From NCBI GenBank assembly GCA_947000775.1, contig CAMQGK010000637.1, forward strand, positions 23,614,001 to 23,678,000: 64,000 nt of DNA. Direction: 5' to 3'. Position numbers and translations under genes: made by a program. This document shows positions 20,784 to 32,249 of the stretch, piece after piece. This DNA comes from Pterois miles (Eukaryota; Chordata; Actinopteri; Perciformes; Scorpaenidae). The notes below the pieces were generated by a model. It was not told the origin of the DNA. It did no database searches and saw only the letters and a list, made by a program, of their open reading frames with translations. Numbering within the stretch: position 1 is the first letter of the stretch; every line of letters starts with the position of its first letter.

Positions 20784-23700
20784 CGAAGAGGGCACTGGTG
20801 AGTCCTACTTCTGCTTTCCCCTCTTCCTCTCGCCCTCTACTGCAGGTCCAGATCTCCGCCACGGGGCGCTCCCTTTCCTACCCGGCCCTGGTGGACTCAG
20901 GGTCCGATGAAGATTTCATCGTTGGAGGTCTGGTTAAAACACTCGGGCTCCAACGCCTCCCCCTGAAGGAGACTCTTGAGGCAAGTGCTTTAGATGGCAG
21001 ATTGCTCTGTAAAGTGACTCATCGCACGTCTCTGGTTCAACTAACTGTTTCTAACAATCACACTGAGTCCACCAGTTTCCATGTTTTTGACTCTGCCCTG
21101 CACCCCTTAATCCTGGGCCTCCCATGGCTCAAAAGACATAACCCTCATATTGATTGGATAACGGGAAAAATATTGTCATGGGGAAGGGACTGTATTAACT
21201 CTTGTTGCCTGTCTGTCGCCCCTGGGGAGCCCTCTGGAAGACTGCTTGCGCCCCTAGTGCTGGATCGGAGCTCCGCCTCCTGTACCTCGCCGTCTGCTCC
21301 ACCAGATGGCGCCATTGACCCAGACTTGCCAGGGGTTCCTCCCTGTTACTATGATCTAAGGGAGGTCTTCAATAAATCCAGCGCCACCTCCCTGCCTCCG
21401 CATCGGCCATATGATTGTGCCATCGACCTGCTCCCAGGTACCACCCTACCAAAAGGGAGACTGTACTCTCTCTCTGCCCCGGAGAGAGAGGCAATGAGAG
21501 AGTACATCGAATCATCCCTGGCGGCTGGGATTATCCGCCCGTCCTCCTCGCCTGCGGGGGCGGGCTTTTTCTTTGTAGATAAAAAGGATAAATCACTTAG
21601 ACCATGTATTGACTACCGGGGTTTGAATAACATTACTGTTAAGAACAGATACCCGCTCCCTCTGATGTCCTCGGCCTTCGAGCTGCTAAAGGGGGCTAAA
21701 ATCTTTTCCAAGCTCGATCTACGCAACGCTTACCACCTCGTTAGGATCAGACAGGGGGACGAGTGGAAGACGGCATTTAACACCCCCAGTGGCCATTATG
21801 AATATCTCGTGATGCCATTCGGGCTCACTAACGCCCCTGCCGTCTTCCAGGCTCTAGTAAATGATGTCCTCCGGGACATGCTAAACCACTTCGTGTTCGT
21901 TTACTTAGACGACATATTAATCTTCTCCCCTGACGAGCCAACCCATATTCACCATGTCCGCCTCGTTCTCCAGAGACTGTTGGAACATCGTCTCTTCGCT
22001 AAAGCCGAGAAGTGCGAGTTCCATGTTCCAACAGTCTCTTTCCTCGGTTTCATAGTATCCCCCGACAGCATCCACATGGACCCGGCAAAGATCAGTGCGG
22101 TAGCGGACTGGCCCACCCCAAGTAATCGCAAGGCAGTCCAGCGATTCTTGGGGTTCGCAAATTTCTACAGACGATTTATTAGAAATTTCAGTTCTATTGC
22201 AGCCCCACTACACGCGCTGACATCACCAAAAAATAGCTTCGTCTGGTCCTCTGAATGCGCTAACGCCTTCCACAGACTCAAGGAGGCATTCAGCTCCGCC
22301 CCCATCCTGACTCTGCCTGATGCCAGCCGACAGTTCATTGTGGAGGTAGACGCCTCCGACTCAGGTATCGGTGCTGTTCTCTCACAGAGAGCATTAAAGG
22401 ACAATAAACTTCACCCCTGTGCCTACCTTTCCAGGAAGCTGTCCTCGGCTGAGAGGAATTATGACATTGGGAACAGGGAGCTTCTGGCTGTCAAGGCTGC
22501 GCTGGAGGAGTGGCGGCAGGCTAGAGGGGGCGGAGCAACAGTTTCTCGTCTGGACCGACCATAAGAACCTCCAGTATATCCGCTCTGCCAAAAGACTCAA
22601 CTCCAGGCAAGCTAGGTGGGCCCTGTTTTTCAACCGTTTTGACTTTTCTCTTTCTTACCGGCCGGGATCAAAGAACGGGAAACCTGACGCCCTCTCCAGA
22701 CTCTTTGACTCAGTGGACACTCCCAAGGGTCCCTCCCACATCATCCCTCCTTCCTGTGTGGTGGGAGCCGTGACGTGGGGGATCGAGAGGGACGTAAGGA
22801 GGGCCCTGTCACAGGTTTCGACACCCGAGGGGTGTCCACATAACAGACTCTTTGTTCCTGTTTCTCTCCATTCCAAGGTGATCCACTGGGCACACACCTC
22901 CCGCATCGCCTGCCACCCAGGAGCACGTCGCACCCTGTTCGTGGCAAAGCAGAGGTTCTGGTGGCCGGCGATGGAGAGAGACGTAAAGGAGTATGTCTCA
23001 GCCTGTCCGGTGTGTGCCCAGTGTAAACCATCTCATCGACCACCAGCCGGCCTGCTGCAGCCCCTACCAGTACCTCATCGCCCCTGGTCCGACATCTCCC
23101 TGGACTTTGTAACTGGGTTACCCACCTCTGAAGGTAACACCACTGTCCTTACAGTGGTGGACCGTTTCTCAAAAATGGCTCATTTCATTGCTCTACCGAA
23201 GTTACCTTCGGCCAAAGAAACGGCAGAGGTGGTGTTAACCCATGTTTTTCGCATCCATGGCTTCCCCAGGGATGTGGTGTCGGACCGGGGGCCACAATTC
23301 ATTTCAGGGTTCTGGAAAGAGTTCTGTTCTTTACTGGGAGCGTCTGTCAGTCTGTCCTCGGGCTATCACCCGGAGTCCAATGGACAGACTGAGAGACTGA
23401 ACCAGGAGCTGGAGACCGGGTTGAGATGCCTAGTGGCGCAAAACCCGGTCTCCTGGTCTAAACATCTGCTGTGGGTGGAATACGCCCACAATACTTTGCC
23501 GTGTTCTTCTTCAGGTCTCTCCCCCTTCCAGTGTGCATACGGCTACCAACCCCCTCTGTTCCCCAACCTGGAGGGGGAGTCTTCCGTTCCATCGGCCCTC
23601 GCTATGGTGAGACGCTGCCAGCACATCTGGAAGGGGGCCAGACGGACGCTGTTGAAGAACACGGCACGCTACAAGAGGATGGCTGATCGACGGCGGACAC

Positions 23701-24199
23701 CAGCTCCCACCTACCAACCTGGGCAGATGGTCTGGTTGTCCGCCCGAGATCTGCCCCTCCATGTTAATTCAAGGAAACTCGCCCCTAGGTATGTCGGTCC
23801 TTTCCCTGTGGTAAAAGTTATTAATCCTGTCTCTGTCCAGCTGAAGCTGCCGAAGTCCATGAGGAGCCATCCGACCTTTCATGTCGGACGGCTGAAACCC
23901 GCGATCGACAGCCCTCTGGTCCCTACCTCCACAGTCCCCCCGCCCCCCGGATCATTGACGGAAGCCCTGCATACACAGTCAAGCGTCTGCTGGACGTCCG
24001 TCGCCGGGGGCGGGGTAAGCAGTATCTCGTGGACTGGGAGGGGTATGGACCGGAGGAGAGATCGTGGGTTTCAGCAAAAAACATCATGGATCCTCAATTA
24101 ATTAGGGACTTTAACAAGCAGCTAGCTGAGCGTCCGGGGACTTCTGGAGCCGTCCCTAAAGGGGGGGTTCTGTCAGGAAGTATAAATGTTAATCTTTAA
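20693..24199 (+). pseudogene. pol of the Ty3/gypsy element, two frame breaks
   Basis: Reading is in the -1 frame relative to gag. Protease has LVDSGSDEDF (about 20890). RT includes the FSKLDLRNAYH box and YLDDILIF (about 21901). RNase H follows the RT. At about 22516-22520 two bases appear missing, and the remainder continues in another frame from RNase H through the HHCC zinc finger (about 22880-23030) and the integrase catalytic core (Asp near 23100, Asp in SDRGPQF near 23280, Glu in NGQTERLNQE near 23380). A second shift in a C run (about 23936-23948) puts the chromodomain (about 23965-24110, LVDWEGYGPEERSW) back in the first frame. That frame ends at 24197-24199, inside the 3' LTR. As it stands no full Pol can be made. 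Confidence 0.9.
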
Positions 24200-24696
24200 T
24201 TTCCGGTTGCATGCTTTTATTTTGGCGCACTTCCTGTTTTGTTTGCATTCTAACCTCTCCTCTCGTTGCAGTTCACTTCACTCCCTGCCCTGCTTGTCTC
24301 CTGCCTTCACGTTAGAGCACCTCCTCCCGTCATGATTATCATCACTAGTCACCTGCGTCTGATCATCATCCCCTGCCCTGATTGTGTTCACCTGTGTATA
24401 GTTATCCACCTCCCTCACTACTATATAATGTGTCCTCCCTTTTCCTCCTGTGCCAGTTCGTCTTTAACTGTTTAGTGAAGCTTACCCGCCAGCTCCCAGT
24501 GTTTTTGTCTTCTAGTGTTCAGACCATAGCCTGTATTTTTGACTTCGCCTCTAGCCTGCCGATTTAACTCTGTTTGCCTCGCTGACTGCTTTTTGTGTAA
24601 CGACCAACCGCCTGTAATAAAGACTTTGATTTTTGCCCGACTCCCTGCCTCTGAATCTGCGTTTGAGTTCACCTGAGTCCGAGTTCAGTCCTGACA
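24171..24696 (+). repeat. 3' LTR
   Basis: 523 of 526 bases identical to the 5' LTR. Differences: C for T at 24204, C for G at 24421, T for G at 24482. Ends CTGACA, followed by the duplicated CTGCA. Confidence 0.95.
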
Positions 24697-24878
24697 CTGC
24701 ATGCATCCATTTTCTGTTCTAGTCCTCAAAGTTGACAAAATTCCAGGTCCAATAAACATGAATATCCTCAGGGAACATAAAATCGCTTTTACTGTTGTTT
24801 ATTGCAACAATTTACATTTGTTTACATTTATTTACCTGTAGTTATGTTTACAGTATGTATATTTTTCTGCTCCTGCTA

Positions 24879-25380
24879 GGGGTGTAACGATATGGTTTTA
24901 CAACATACAACACGTCTCACTTTCCACGGTTACGATACGTTTCAAGGATGGTATTTGGCTCATCTAGAGCGATACAATATAATATGATTCAGGGACTTCA
25001 TAGGGTAACTTTTCTTTTTTTTTTACCAAAAGCAAAATCAGTTATATCGCTGGATTCAGGACAGTGCAGATGAGTCCTGGAAAAGGGGCACTATTCGTTT
25101 GCATGCATCTGGTGCCATTCATCTGGTGCATGTCGATGATGTTATACACAGGGAGCATGAACTGGAGAAACATTTAACATTTCTTTAATAATAAAAGTGC
25201 TAAAAAATACAGCAATGTAATGTTTGTCATGCTTAAATACAAATGAAAATTCATAGTAGCGAAACAATAGATTATTTACCGTGCAAATCTATTTTAGATT
25301 GACATACATCCTCCATAAAGGACAACTTGCAGAGAACCTCGATGTAGTTGGATCGTAGGAATATAAAGATCGTTACACCC
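24879..25380. mobile_element. Short DNA transposon, hAT-like ends, about 500 bp
   Basis: Left end ggggtgtaacgat (24879-24891) and right end atcgttacaccc (25369-25380) are inverted repeats. No coding region. I could not find a matching 8-bp target duplication, so the exact limits are open. Confidence 0.6.
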
Positions 25381-26747
25381 ATAATTATTGCACTACATTT
25401 GTTGTTGCACTATGCTGTATGACTGTACCATGTCTTGTACTGTGTTTACACCTTATGTTCATTCATTCATGTTTTTTATTTTGCACCTGGACCAGGGAAA
25501 CATAATTTAGTTCATCTATGTACTATACTGCTTTGTATATAGATGGATGACAATAAAGTTTATCTTCTCTTAGTTTAATCTGTATCATTTCAGTTACATT
25601 TTTTTAGTATTTAGTTTGGAAGAGTTTTTTTTAATAAAGCCTCTCTTTATCATTTTATTGATAAAATGTAATGTGACAAACAGACAGACAAAGTACTTGA
25701 TACATGTGATGGAGAATACAGTTACTACCCTGGCCAGCAGCAGAGTGGGAGGTGACAGCCTTCATTTGAATCAGTTATGTATGGATATATTTATTATCCT
25801 CCTTCCTTTATTCAAGGATATTGAAGGGCAGAACCACTTTGGACCACAGCCCGACTTGTAGTAGGCTGTCTGATTGTATGTGTCACCCTTCTTCCCACCT
25901 TGAACCACCTCCAATTCAGAAGGAGGTCCGTCCACTGAGGGATAAGTAATAATATGAATTGCCCTTTTTGGAGTGGATCAAGGAGTCTCTCACCACACCC
26001 TTCATACCAGTAAATCCCTGAAGGGCTACTAGGGACTAGAGACAGGCCCACCAAACCATCTCCTGGGACAACCAGCAGCTAGTAAAAATGTATAATAATA
26101 AAAAAATATGAAAAATGTAGTATTAACATTCTAATGTGCAAGTGCTTGAACACTGTGGTGATCAAATAAGCAATTATATAGTATAAAAAGTACAATGCAA
26201 ATGAACAAGATTTAGCTAAATTATCATTTATAGTGCAAATGTAAGGGATGTGGACTTCATGTATCATCAGAAATAATAAAAAGTGTGTTTGGGGTGAAGG
26301 GGCATTGAACAGAGTTGTTCTTTAGAGCAGTTTTCTGTTCCTCTCTGTCTTTTTGTCCTCACATGGATTGATTTGTGTGGATTATACATGCAATCACTGC
26401 ATTATATAGCTACCATTTACTTGGATGTTGGAAGCACTGACTGAAAGAAGTTATTAAATGCATAATAAATTTTACATATTCCTATATATACACACAATAT
26501 AATGTCATATCATGATGTCCCATTGCATACAACTGTAAAAGCAGATGCAAGCAGATTAGCAGACAGTATGGTCACTTTTGACTGTCTTTGTCTCACCCTG
26601 CTGTTTATCTTCAGTAGTACAGGGATATTGAACTCATTTAGAAAAAAAGAATGCAAAAGCTTGAGACTATGATACCAGCAGCATGAAAAAAGCAGTGTTT
26701 TCCCTCTCCCTACATTCAGCATATAGCCAGTGGTGAAGAAAAATGAG
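25381..26747. other. 3' flank of the CD28-like gene; one repeat tail
   Basis: Bases 25381-25570 end in gacaataaagtttatcttct, a retroelement-like tail. The rest is AT-rich with no recognised gene. The 3' UTR of the CD28-like gene should fall in the upper part. Confidence 0.45.
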
Positions 26748-27405
26748 TCAGCTACCACAATAAATGTCAAAATGTGGATTTCTTTGCAGAGGAGCTTTTC
26801 TCATTTCTACATAGATGGAGTTCTCAGGATCTCTGTTGCTGCACTGAAACACAGAAAAGTAACATATTACATTATTCCCAAAGGACAATGTTACAGACAG
26901 CTGTAATATGCAGACAGGGGAAAATTTATAAAAAACAGCATAACAAAGTTTATAAATGACATGTTTCATTTTGTCTCTCACATTATTGACCCTTTCTCTA
27001 AAAAGAAATGCCCTAAAAACTAGGCTCTGATGAAGTTTTGTTTGTCAAATGTGGTAAACTGAGGAGACATTTTAGAGAGCCACTATTGTACATAAATTAT
27101 AGCCCTGAGATTAGGCTCACATGAAGGCTTGTTTACTGAACTGCACTAAGAAATAAAACTGAGGCCACAGTATTGATATTTTGACATTTGATTTTTGTGT
27201 TTTCAGAGCATAAGATATTACCCTGTAAATATTATTATATTAGGGTAGATATAACATGTAAAATTATGTGTAATGTTACAGTAACTGTAACAGAGAATAA
27301 AAACAACAACAACAAAAAGCACATAAGAGAACTGTTGTTTTTAAGGGACCTAACCTTAATTCTTTCACAATGGCCATTGTTAATGAGTGCAAGTATTTAC
27401 TTATG

Positions 27406-27476
<71 letters not shown>

Positions 27477-30081
27477 TGTGTGTGTGCGTGCATGCACGCG
27501 TGCATGTGCAGGTACGTCTTGGGGGCGTAGTAGCTATATGGTGAACAACACTGAACTGCAGGGAGTGACCAATGAAATCGCTGAGCAGAGGATCAGCCTC
27601 ATGCTCTGATGATTCATGCTGTGAGACCATTTCCTGACGTGTTGTCATGGATTTATCAGCTTCTTTGATATTTTAAACTTTACCGAGACATGAAGTGTGA
27701 GAGACAGACAGACAGACAGGTAGTCACCCTTAGTGTGATGTAGAAGAAGGTGATGACACAGCTGTACAGCAACATCAGAGCCAGCAGACCAATCAGAATC
27801 CACCTGAGCTGATGAGGCTGAGGAGGAGGTGGAGGTGGAGATGGAGGGTGACGTGTGCAGGTCGTTTCCTTTCGACCTAATAAAAACATAATGAGGCAAT
27901 AAAACAGTAGTTTTCAGTTAAATTTCAAAAAAATAAGCAGAGTATTTGGAAACAAATATATGTTTAATGGGTTGAACATACCTGGTAGTAGTATGGTTGG
28001 TGTTCCTGTCTCGGTGTGATCGAGATCATCTATTTTCACTGTGAACTCACACTGGTATGTCAGGTTCATAGCCTCTGGCTCGATGTTGAGTATGATGAAA
28101 AGCCACTTTTGGGGGTTCTCTTGATGCATGGTAATGTTCTTACAGTCTTTCTTTCCCCTCTGGCAGAGCAGTCTAGGTTTGTCTGTTCTGAGAGCAGACA
28201 AAGACGTATCAGTCCCCCATCTATCAAATCTTTAGTCTTTAATCAGGTTGTGTAATAATTAGGGATGCACTTATTCACTTTTTTTAGTTAGATGAGAGGA
28301 CTGATAGCACACAGTGTGTCATTTGTACGCCATATAGACTGCAGTGTAAATGCATCCACGTACTCTATATATGGTTCGCTCAGAGCTAGTGGTGTAAAAT
28401 AAAAACTGAGAAAGGCTGCTTATGATTGGCGGGCGGGAGGGGAGGTAGATGGGTCCAACAAACACAGGACTTTTTACCAGGAGACCAGTAGATGTGTTGA
28501 TCTATTTAGCGACATCGGGAATCTGCTTGACATCCTCCTGGATCCACCTTCTCACATAGGTTCACATTATATATATATTATTTTTTGTCATATGGATTGT
28601 CAGTGTTGTGTTTTCATTATGTTGTTACTGCACACAACATCTCCTGCACATCTGTCCATCCTGGAAGGGGAATCCCTCCTCTGCTGCTCTTCCTGAGGTT
28701 TCTTTCATTTTTTATTTTTCTCCCTGGTAAAAGGGTTTTTTGGGGGAGTTTTTCCGTATTGGATGAAAGGGTCACACTGTAAAGGACAGAGGGTGTCGTA
28801 TCCTGTACAGATTGTGAAGCCCCCTGAGGCAAATTTGTAATTTGAGATTTTGGGCTATACAAATCAAATTGAATTCACTTGACTGGTGTTTTGCTTTGTT
28901 ACTGATGTTTGTTACATGTTTTTAGTGATGTTTGTGACGTGTTTTCTGTACTTCTATCATGTTGTTTCCATACATATTGTACTTTGTATCATTTTGATCC
29001 CAAAATATTGCGATTTTCTTAATCATAAGTAAGTGGTTTTGTTGCCTAAATCTGAGTGTTTTTGATGACAACACGCAAAAACCATAAAATGTCGTGCTAT
29101 TTATACGCCTTACCGTGAAATTGGGTGATTTTGTCACCTTTGGATCAATCCAGGCTAGCTGTTTCCAGTCACTCTAGAGTGTTCAAATATTTTAACTTTT
29201 TAACATTTAAGATAAGTTAAGATAAGATGAACCTTTATTAATCCCCACACCCACAGTGTATTGTGGTTTAATGCTAAAACACTCCCCGTTCTCTTTTATT
29301 TTTCTTTTTTTTTTGTATGTTTGGTAATTTTGTGGTTACAAATTTCCGCTGAGTTGGTTGACATGTTTATATAGATGATGATGCAGCACAATTTTGGATA
29401 TTAAAAAAGGGAAACATACAGTGATATGCTGTTGAGTCGAACGTCTTCAACAGAGTTCACATCTGCGGTGTGTTCACAGCTGATAGACACTGACCCATCT
29501 GGGTTTACAGTCCGACTCTGTGGCTGAATCACTTCAAAACCTGGTGAATGCAAAAGATTCAATTACTCCTGGAAAACGCATCAAGCTTATGCTCCAACTG
29601 GGTTACCTTTTGTTTGTTCATTTTCATTAGAAACTCCTCTGAGATTTCATATAAGAAGCAAACACTTTAAGTCAGAACTTCTTTTCCCTTTTCTTTTAAT
29701 AGACTGAACAATGTCCAGATTTCTTCATTATTCAGTATGTTCAAATACTGACGGTGGCTGTTGTGTGACTACAACTTATTTTGCAACAAAAAATGTAGAA
29801 AAATGCCAGTTTGTATAAAGAAAAAGCATCGACAAGCAATGGTTGCTGTTTCATTTGATCATTAGGTAAATTACTGGTCATATTGTTGTTATTATTAAAA
29901 TATGACAAATAAATTAAATGTTTGAAATAAAAAAAAGATATGTAAATACTTAAAGTCAGTAGATGATGAAATGGAGAGTCCTACCTTGGCTTGGGTGGAA
30001 GAAGAAGCTGAGGTAAATTGTGAAGGTGATGAAGACGTTGAAGCTGTAAGCCGTCATCTCAGCGTTTCTGCTCCTTCTCAT
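26748..30081 (-). CDS. cd28: CD28-family costimulatory receptor (CD28-like), five exons
   Basis: Exons: 30081-29985 (signal peptide), 29540-29420 and 28187-27982 (V-type Ig domain in two halves), 27876-27728 (Pro-rich stalk and TM), 26843-26748 (tail). All phases join (1,2,1,0), giving 222 residues. The leader is MTAYSFNVFITFTIYLSFFF, with a second in-frame ATG eight codons upstream. V-domain cysteines are in SISCEH and TYQCEF. The TM is WILIGLLALMLLYSCVITFF after a run of prolines. The tail has IYVEM, a YxxM PI3-kinase-type site, and a terminal IYCGS. By family it would bind B7 ligands on T cells and costimulate. The ligand motif MYPPPY is absent: the matching stretch reads KIDDLD. CTLA4 or ICOS identity cannot be excluded; the family call is firm, the orthologue call is not. 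Confidence 0.8.
27407..27487. repeat. (TG)n microsatellite in intron 4 of the CD28-like gene
   Basis: About 31 perfect TG units to 27469, then interrupted TG/TA/CG units. Confidence 0.95.
28640..28870 (+). repeat. Interspersed teleost repeat in intron 2 of the CD28-like gene
   Basis: Recognisable blocks: ggaatccctcctctgctgct, gtaaaagggttttttggggg, acagagggtgtcgtatcctg, tgaggcaaatttgtaatttg, ending in a gaatt-rich tail. A common non-coding LINE-3'-end-like repeat of fish genomes. Confidence 0.7.
29205..29262 (-). repeat. Degenerate LINE/SINE tail
   Basis: taagataagttaagataaga followed by tgaacctttattaatcccca: a diverged copy of the tail at 18186-18240. Confidence 0.55.
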
Positions 30082-30684
30082 ACTGAACTTGATAGAAACT
30101 AACAGCCTGTCACAGTGTTAACCAACATCACAAACACTGATGCTCAGCTCTTTATTAAACAGGAAAAAGGAAATTTTGAGGTTGGACCTGATGCTGAGCT
30201 AACCAAATTGTGTGTTTCTATGGTGCCTGCACGTCATTGTTGAGATGACTCCACACTCAGCTGTCAATCTAACTGTTGTTGTTTGTGTAGTTTTTGTGGG
30301 CAGTATGTCTTTCCTGTAGCTAACACTTGTCATGCAATAGCTCCTAAATTTCATCATTTTTTACAGGTCAAAAGGAAGTATAAATCACACTACTTCCTTC
30401 CACACAACTTATTTGTTTGATTCAGTGGAAAATCTTCAAGTTGACTTTTTTGTACCAGAGTATGACATTGTATGCAGACCTTTGCTGGGTGAGAAAAAGT
30501 GTTTAACATTTAAACTTAGCTCTCCATTATAAAATCCTGAGCTATACTTTGATGATATACTGCATGTACAGTATATTCTCAGCAAAACCCAACACCTTGA
30601 ATCCATAAATGTACGTCGGATATGATGTGACTACAGGGTACATTTTAGTACATCCTTAGACCAAAAAATCAAATAAAAACAATC

Positions 30685-31260
30685 TTGATCTGTAACGATT
30701 AGTCAATCAACAGGAAATTATTAGATAACTATTTTGTTTTTTATTTTATTAAACTTTAAACAAACAAAAAAACAAAATACAATGACACATTAGCATTACA
30801 AGACTGGTCCACAGAAGAAAACAAAAAAAGAGTAAATATATTAAAATAAGAGAAAGCATAAATAAAATTTAGCACTGCACTTACAATATATAAGTATGAT
30901 GAAATTAAATGACAAATAAAATTTGTGTATGTGGCTCTGATGTCCCTAATTCAAACATTTGTCCACAGTTATTATCCATTTAACTCTTACAGATTGAAAT
31001 TCCTGAAGGCAAATAGACAACTATTTTGATAATCAAGTCATCATGTAGGTGATTTTTGAAGCAAAAATACCAAAATATTTGATTGGTTCTAAAATGTGAG
31101 AATTTGTTGATTTTCTTATGCTGTTTGTAAATTGTGTATTACTGTTGTATTTCTGGATTTTTGACTTTAGTTCAGGCAAAACAAACATTTTGAAGATGTC
31201 ACCTTCTGCTCCAGGAAACTGTTTTCTGTTGTTCTAAACCACAAGATTAGCTGAAAAAAA
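30685..31260. repeat. Diverged interspersed repeat upstream of the CD28-like gene
   Basis: Contains 'gattagtcaatcaacaggaa', 'gacaactattttgataatca' and 'aaaatgtgagaatttgttga', a familiar teleost repeat, interrupted in the middle by A/T-rich unrelated sequence (about 30730-31000). Confidence 0.5.
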
Positions 31261-31356
31261 CATTTTAAGTCAGTTAGTGGCACAGTAAACACAATACAGG
31301 CTGATGCTGGGGATGATGATTTTGGGAAAAAAAAAAAAAAAAAAATGACCGACCCT

Positions 31357-32249
31357 CGTTAACCGATTATTAACCATTAACCGACAAGATTTGTCCCTTG
31401 CATACAGTGGTGCTCTAGCTGCAGTATATTATCACAACAGACAACTGAGTCAACAGTTCACCATCAGTAGTTACTGTAGCAGCCACGGTGCTGCGTTCAC
31501 TGTCTCCACTTCACCATCAGGAGAGTTACTGTAGCAGCCACGGTGCTGCGTTCACTGTCTCCAGCTCACCGTCCAAGAGCGTTAGCAGCCACGGTGCTGC
31601 GTTCACTGTCTCCACTTCACCATCAGGAGAGTTACTGTAGCAGCCACGGTGCTGCGTTCACTGTCTCCACTTCACCATCAGGAGAGTTACTGTAGCAGCC
31701 ACGGTGCTGCGTTCACTGTCTCCAGTTCACCATCAGTAGTTACTGTAGCAGCCACGGTGCTGCGTTCACCGTCTCCAGCTCACCGTCCAGGAGCATTAGC
31801 AGCCACGGTGCTTTGTGTAGTGTTGCGGATGCGCAGTCATTTTCCCAGTAAAAATCCACCACCACAACCACAGTTCAGTTTAGCAGGATGTCGGCTGTGT
31901 GTCTGCCCGGTGTAACGATGGTGAGTGTCCGACAAACAGCAAGTGTTTTTTTGCTACGTTAGCAGCTCTAGCATTGCCCAGTGGCTTCATGGTCGCCATT
32001 GTCAGAGACACACAATCTGTCAGTGATGTAACTTTAGCGATTGTCCCCCAGACTGTGTGTGGTGGCGGTGAGCGTGAAGTTGTTGGTGGCGTTGGTACAG
32101 TTTATTTGTTGACGAATAAATGCCATGAGGCTACAACTCCGCACAAGACGGGAGCCGCTCACTGAGTTTTGCTCAGCTTTTTGATTTAGCATTAATATAC
32201 TGTTCAACTGATAGCGTTAATCGGTTAAAATGCTTAATGTCAGTTAACG
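31357..32249. mobile_element. Non-autonomous DNA transposon carrying a minisatellite, copy 1
   Basis: Ends cgttaaccga (31357-31366) and tcagttaacg (32240-32249) are imperfect inverted repeats. A second, shorter copy lies at 58518-58890; shared blocks include acagacaactgagtcaacag and the tail around gtcggctgtgtgtctgcc. Open frames inside are the minisatellite read through and have no known protein. Confidence 0.65.
31454..31812. repeat. Minisatellite, about 6.5 copies of a 53-55 bp unit
   Basis: The core cagccacggtgctgcgttca recurs at about 31479, 31534, 31587, 31640, 31695 and 31747, with a truncated unit near 31800. Spacers alternate between a catcaggagagttactgtag form and an accgtccaagagcgttag form. 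Confidence 0.9.

Larger units (their letters stand above)
19155..24696 (+). mobile_element. Ty3/gypsy LTR retrotransposon, Tf1/sushi type with chromodomain, 5542 bp
   Basis: Two 526-bp LTRs (TGTCAG...CTGACA) enclose gag and pol. The 5-bp sequence CTGCA is duplicated at 19150-19154 and 24697-24701. The order is gag with CCHC knuckle, protease, RT, RNase H, integrase, chromodomain, which places it among vertebrate chromodomain gypsy elements. The LTRs differ at only three sites (19188/24204, 19405/24421, 19466/24482), so the insertion is recent. Three coding lesions are described under gag and pol. Its GC-rich coding part contrasts with the AT-rich flanks. Confidence 0.95.

Noticed and set aside
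31454..31812. CRISPR-like regular repeats
   Set aside because: Units are tandem without unique spacers, in a vertebrate transposon; this is a minisatellite.
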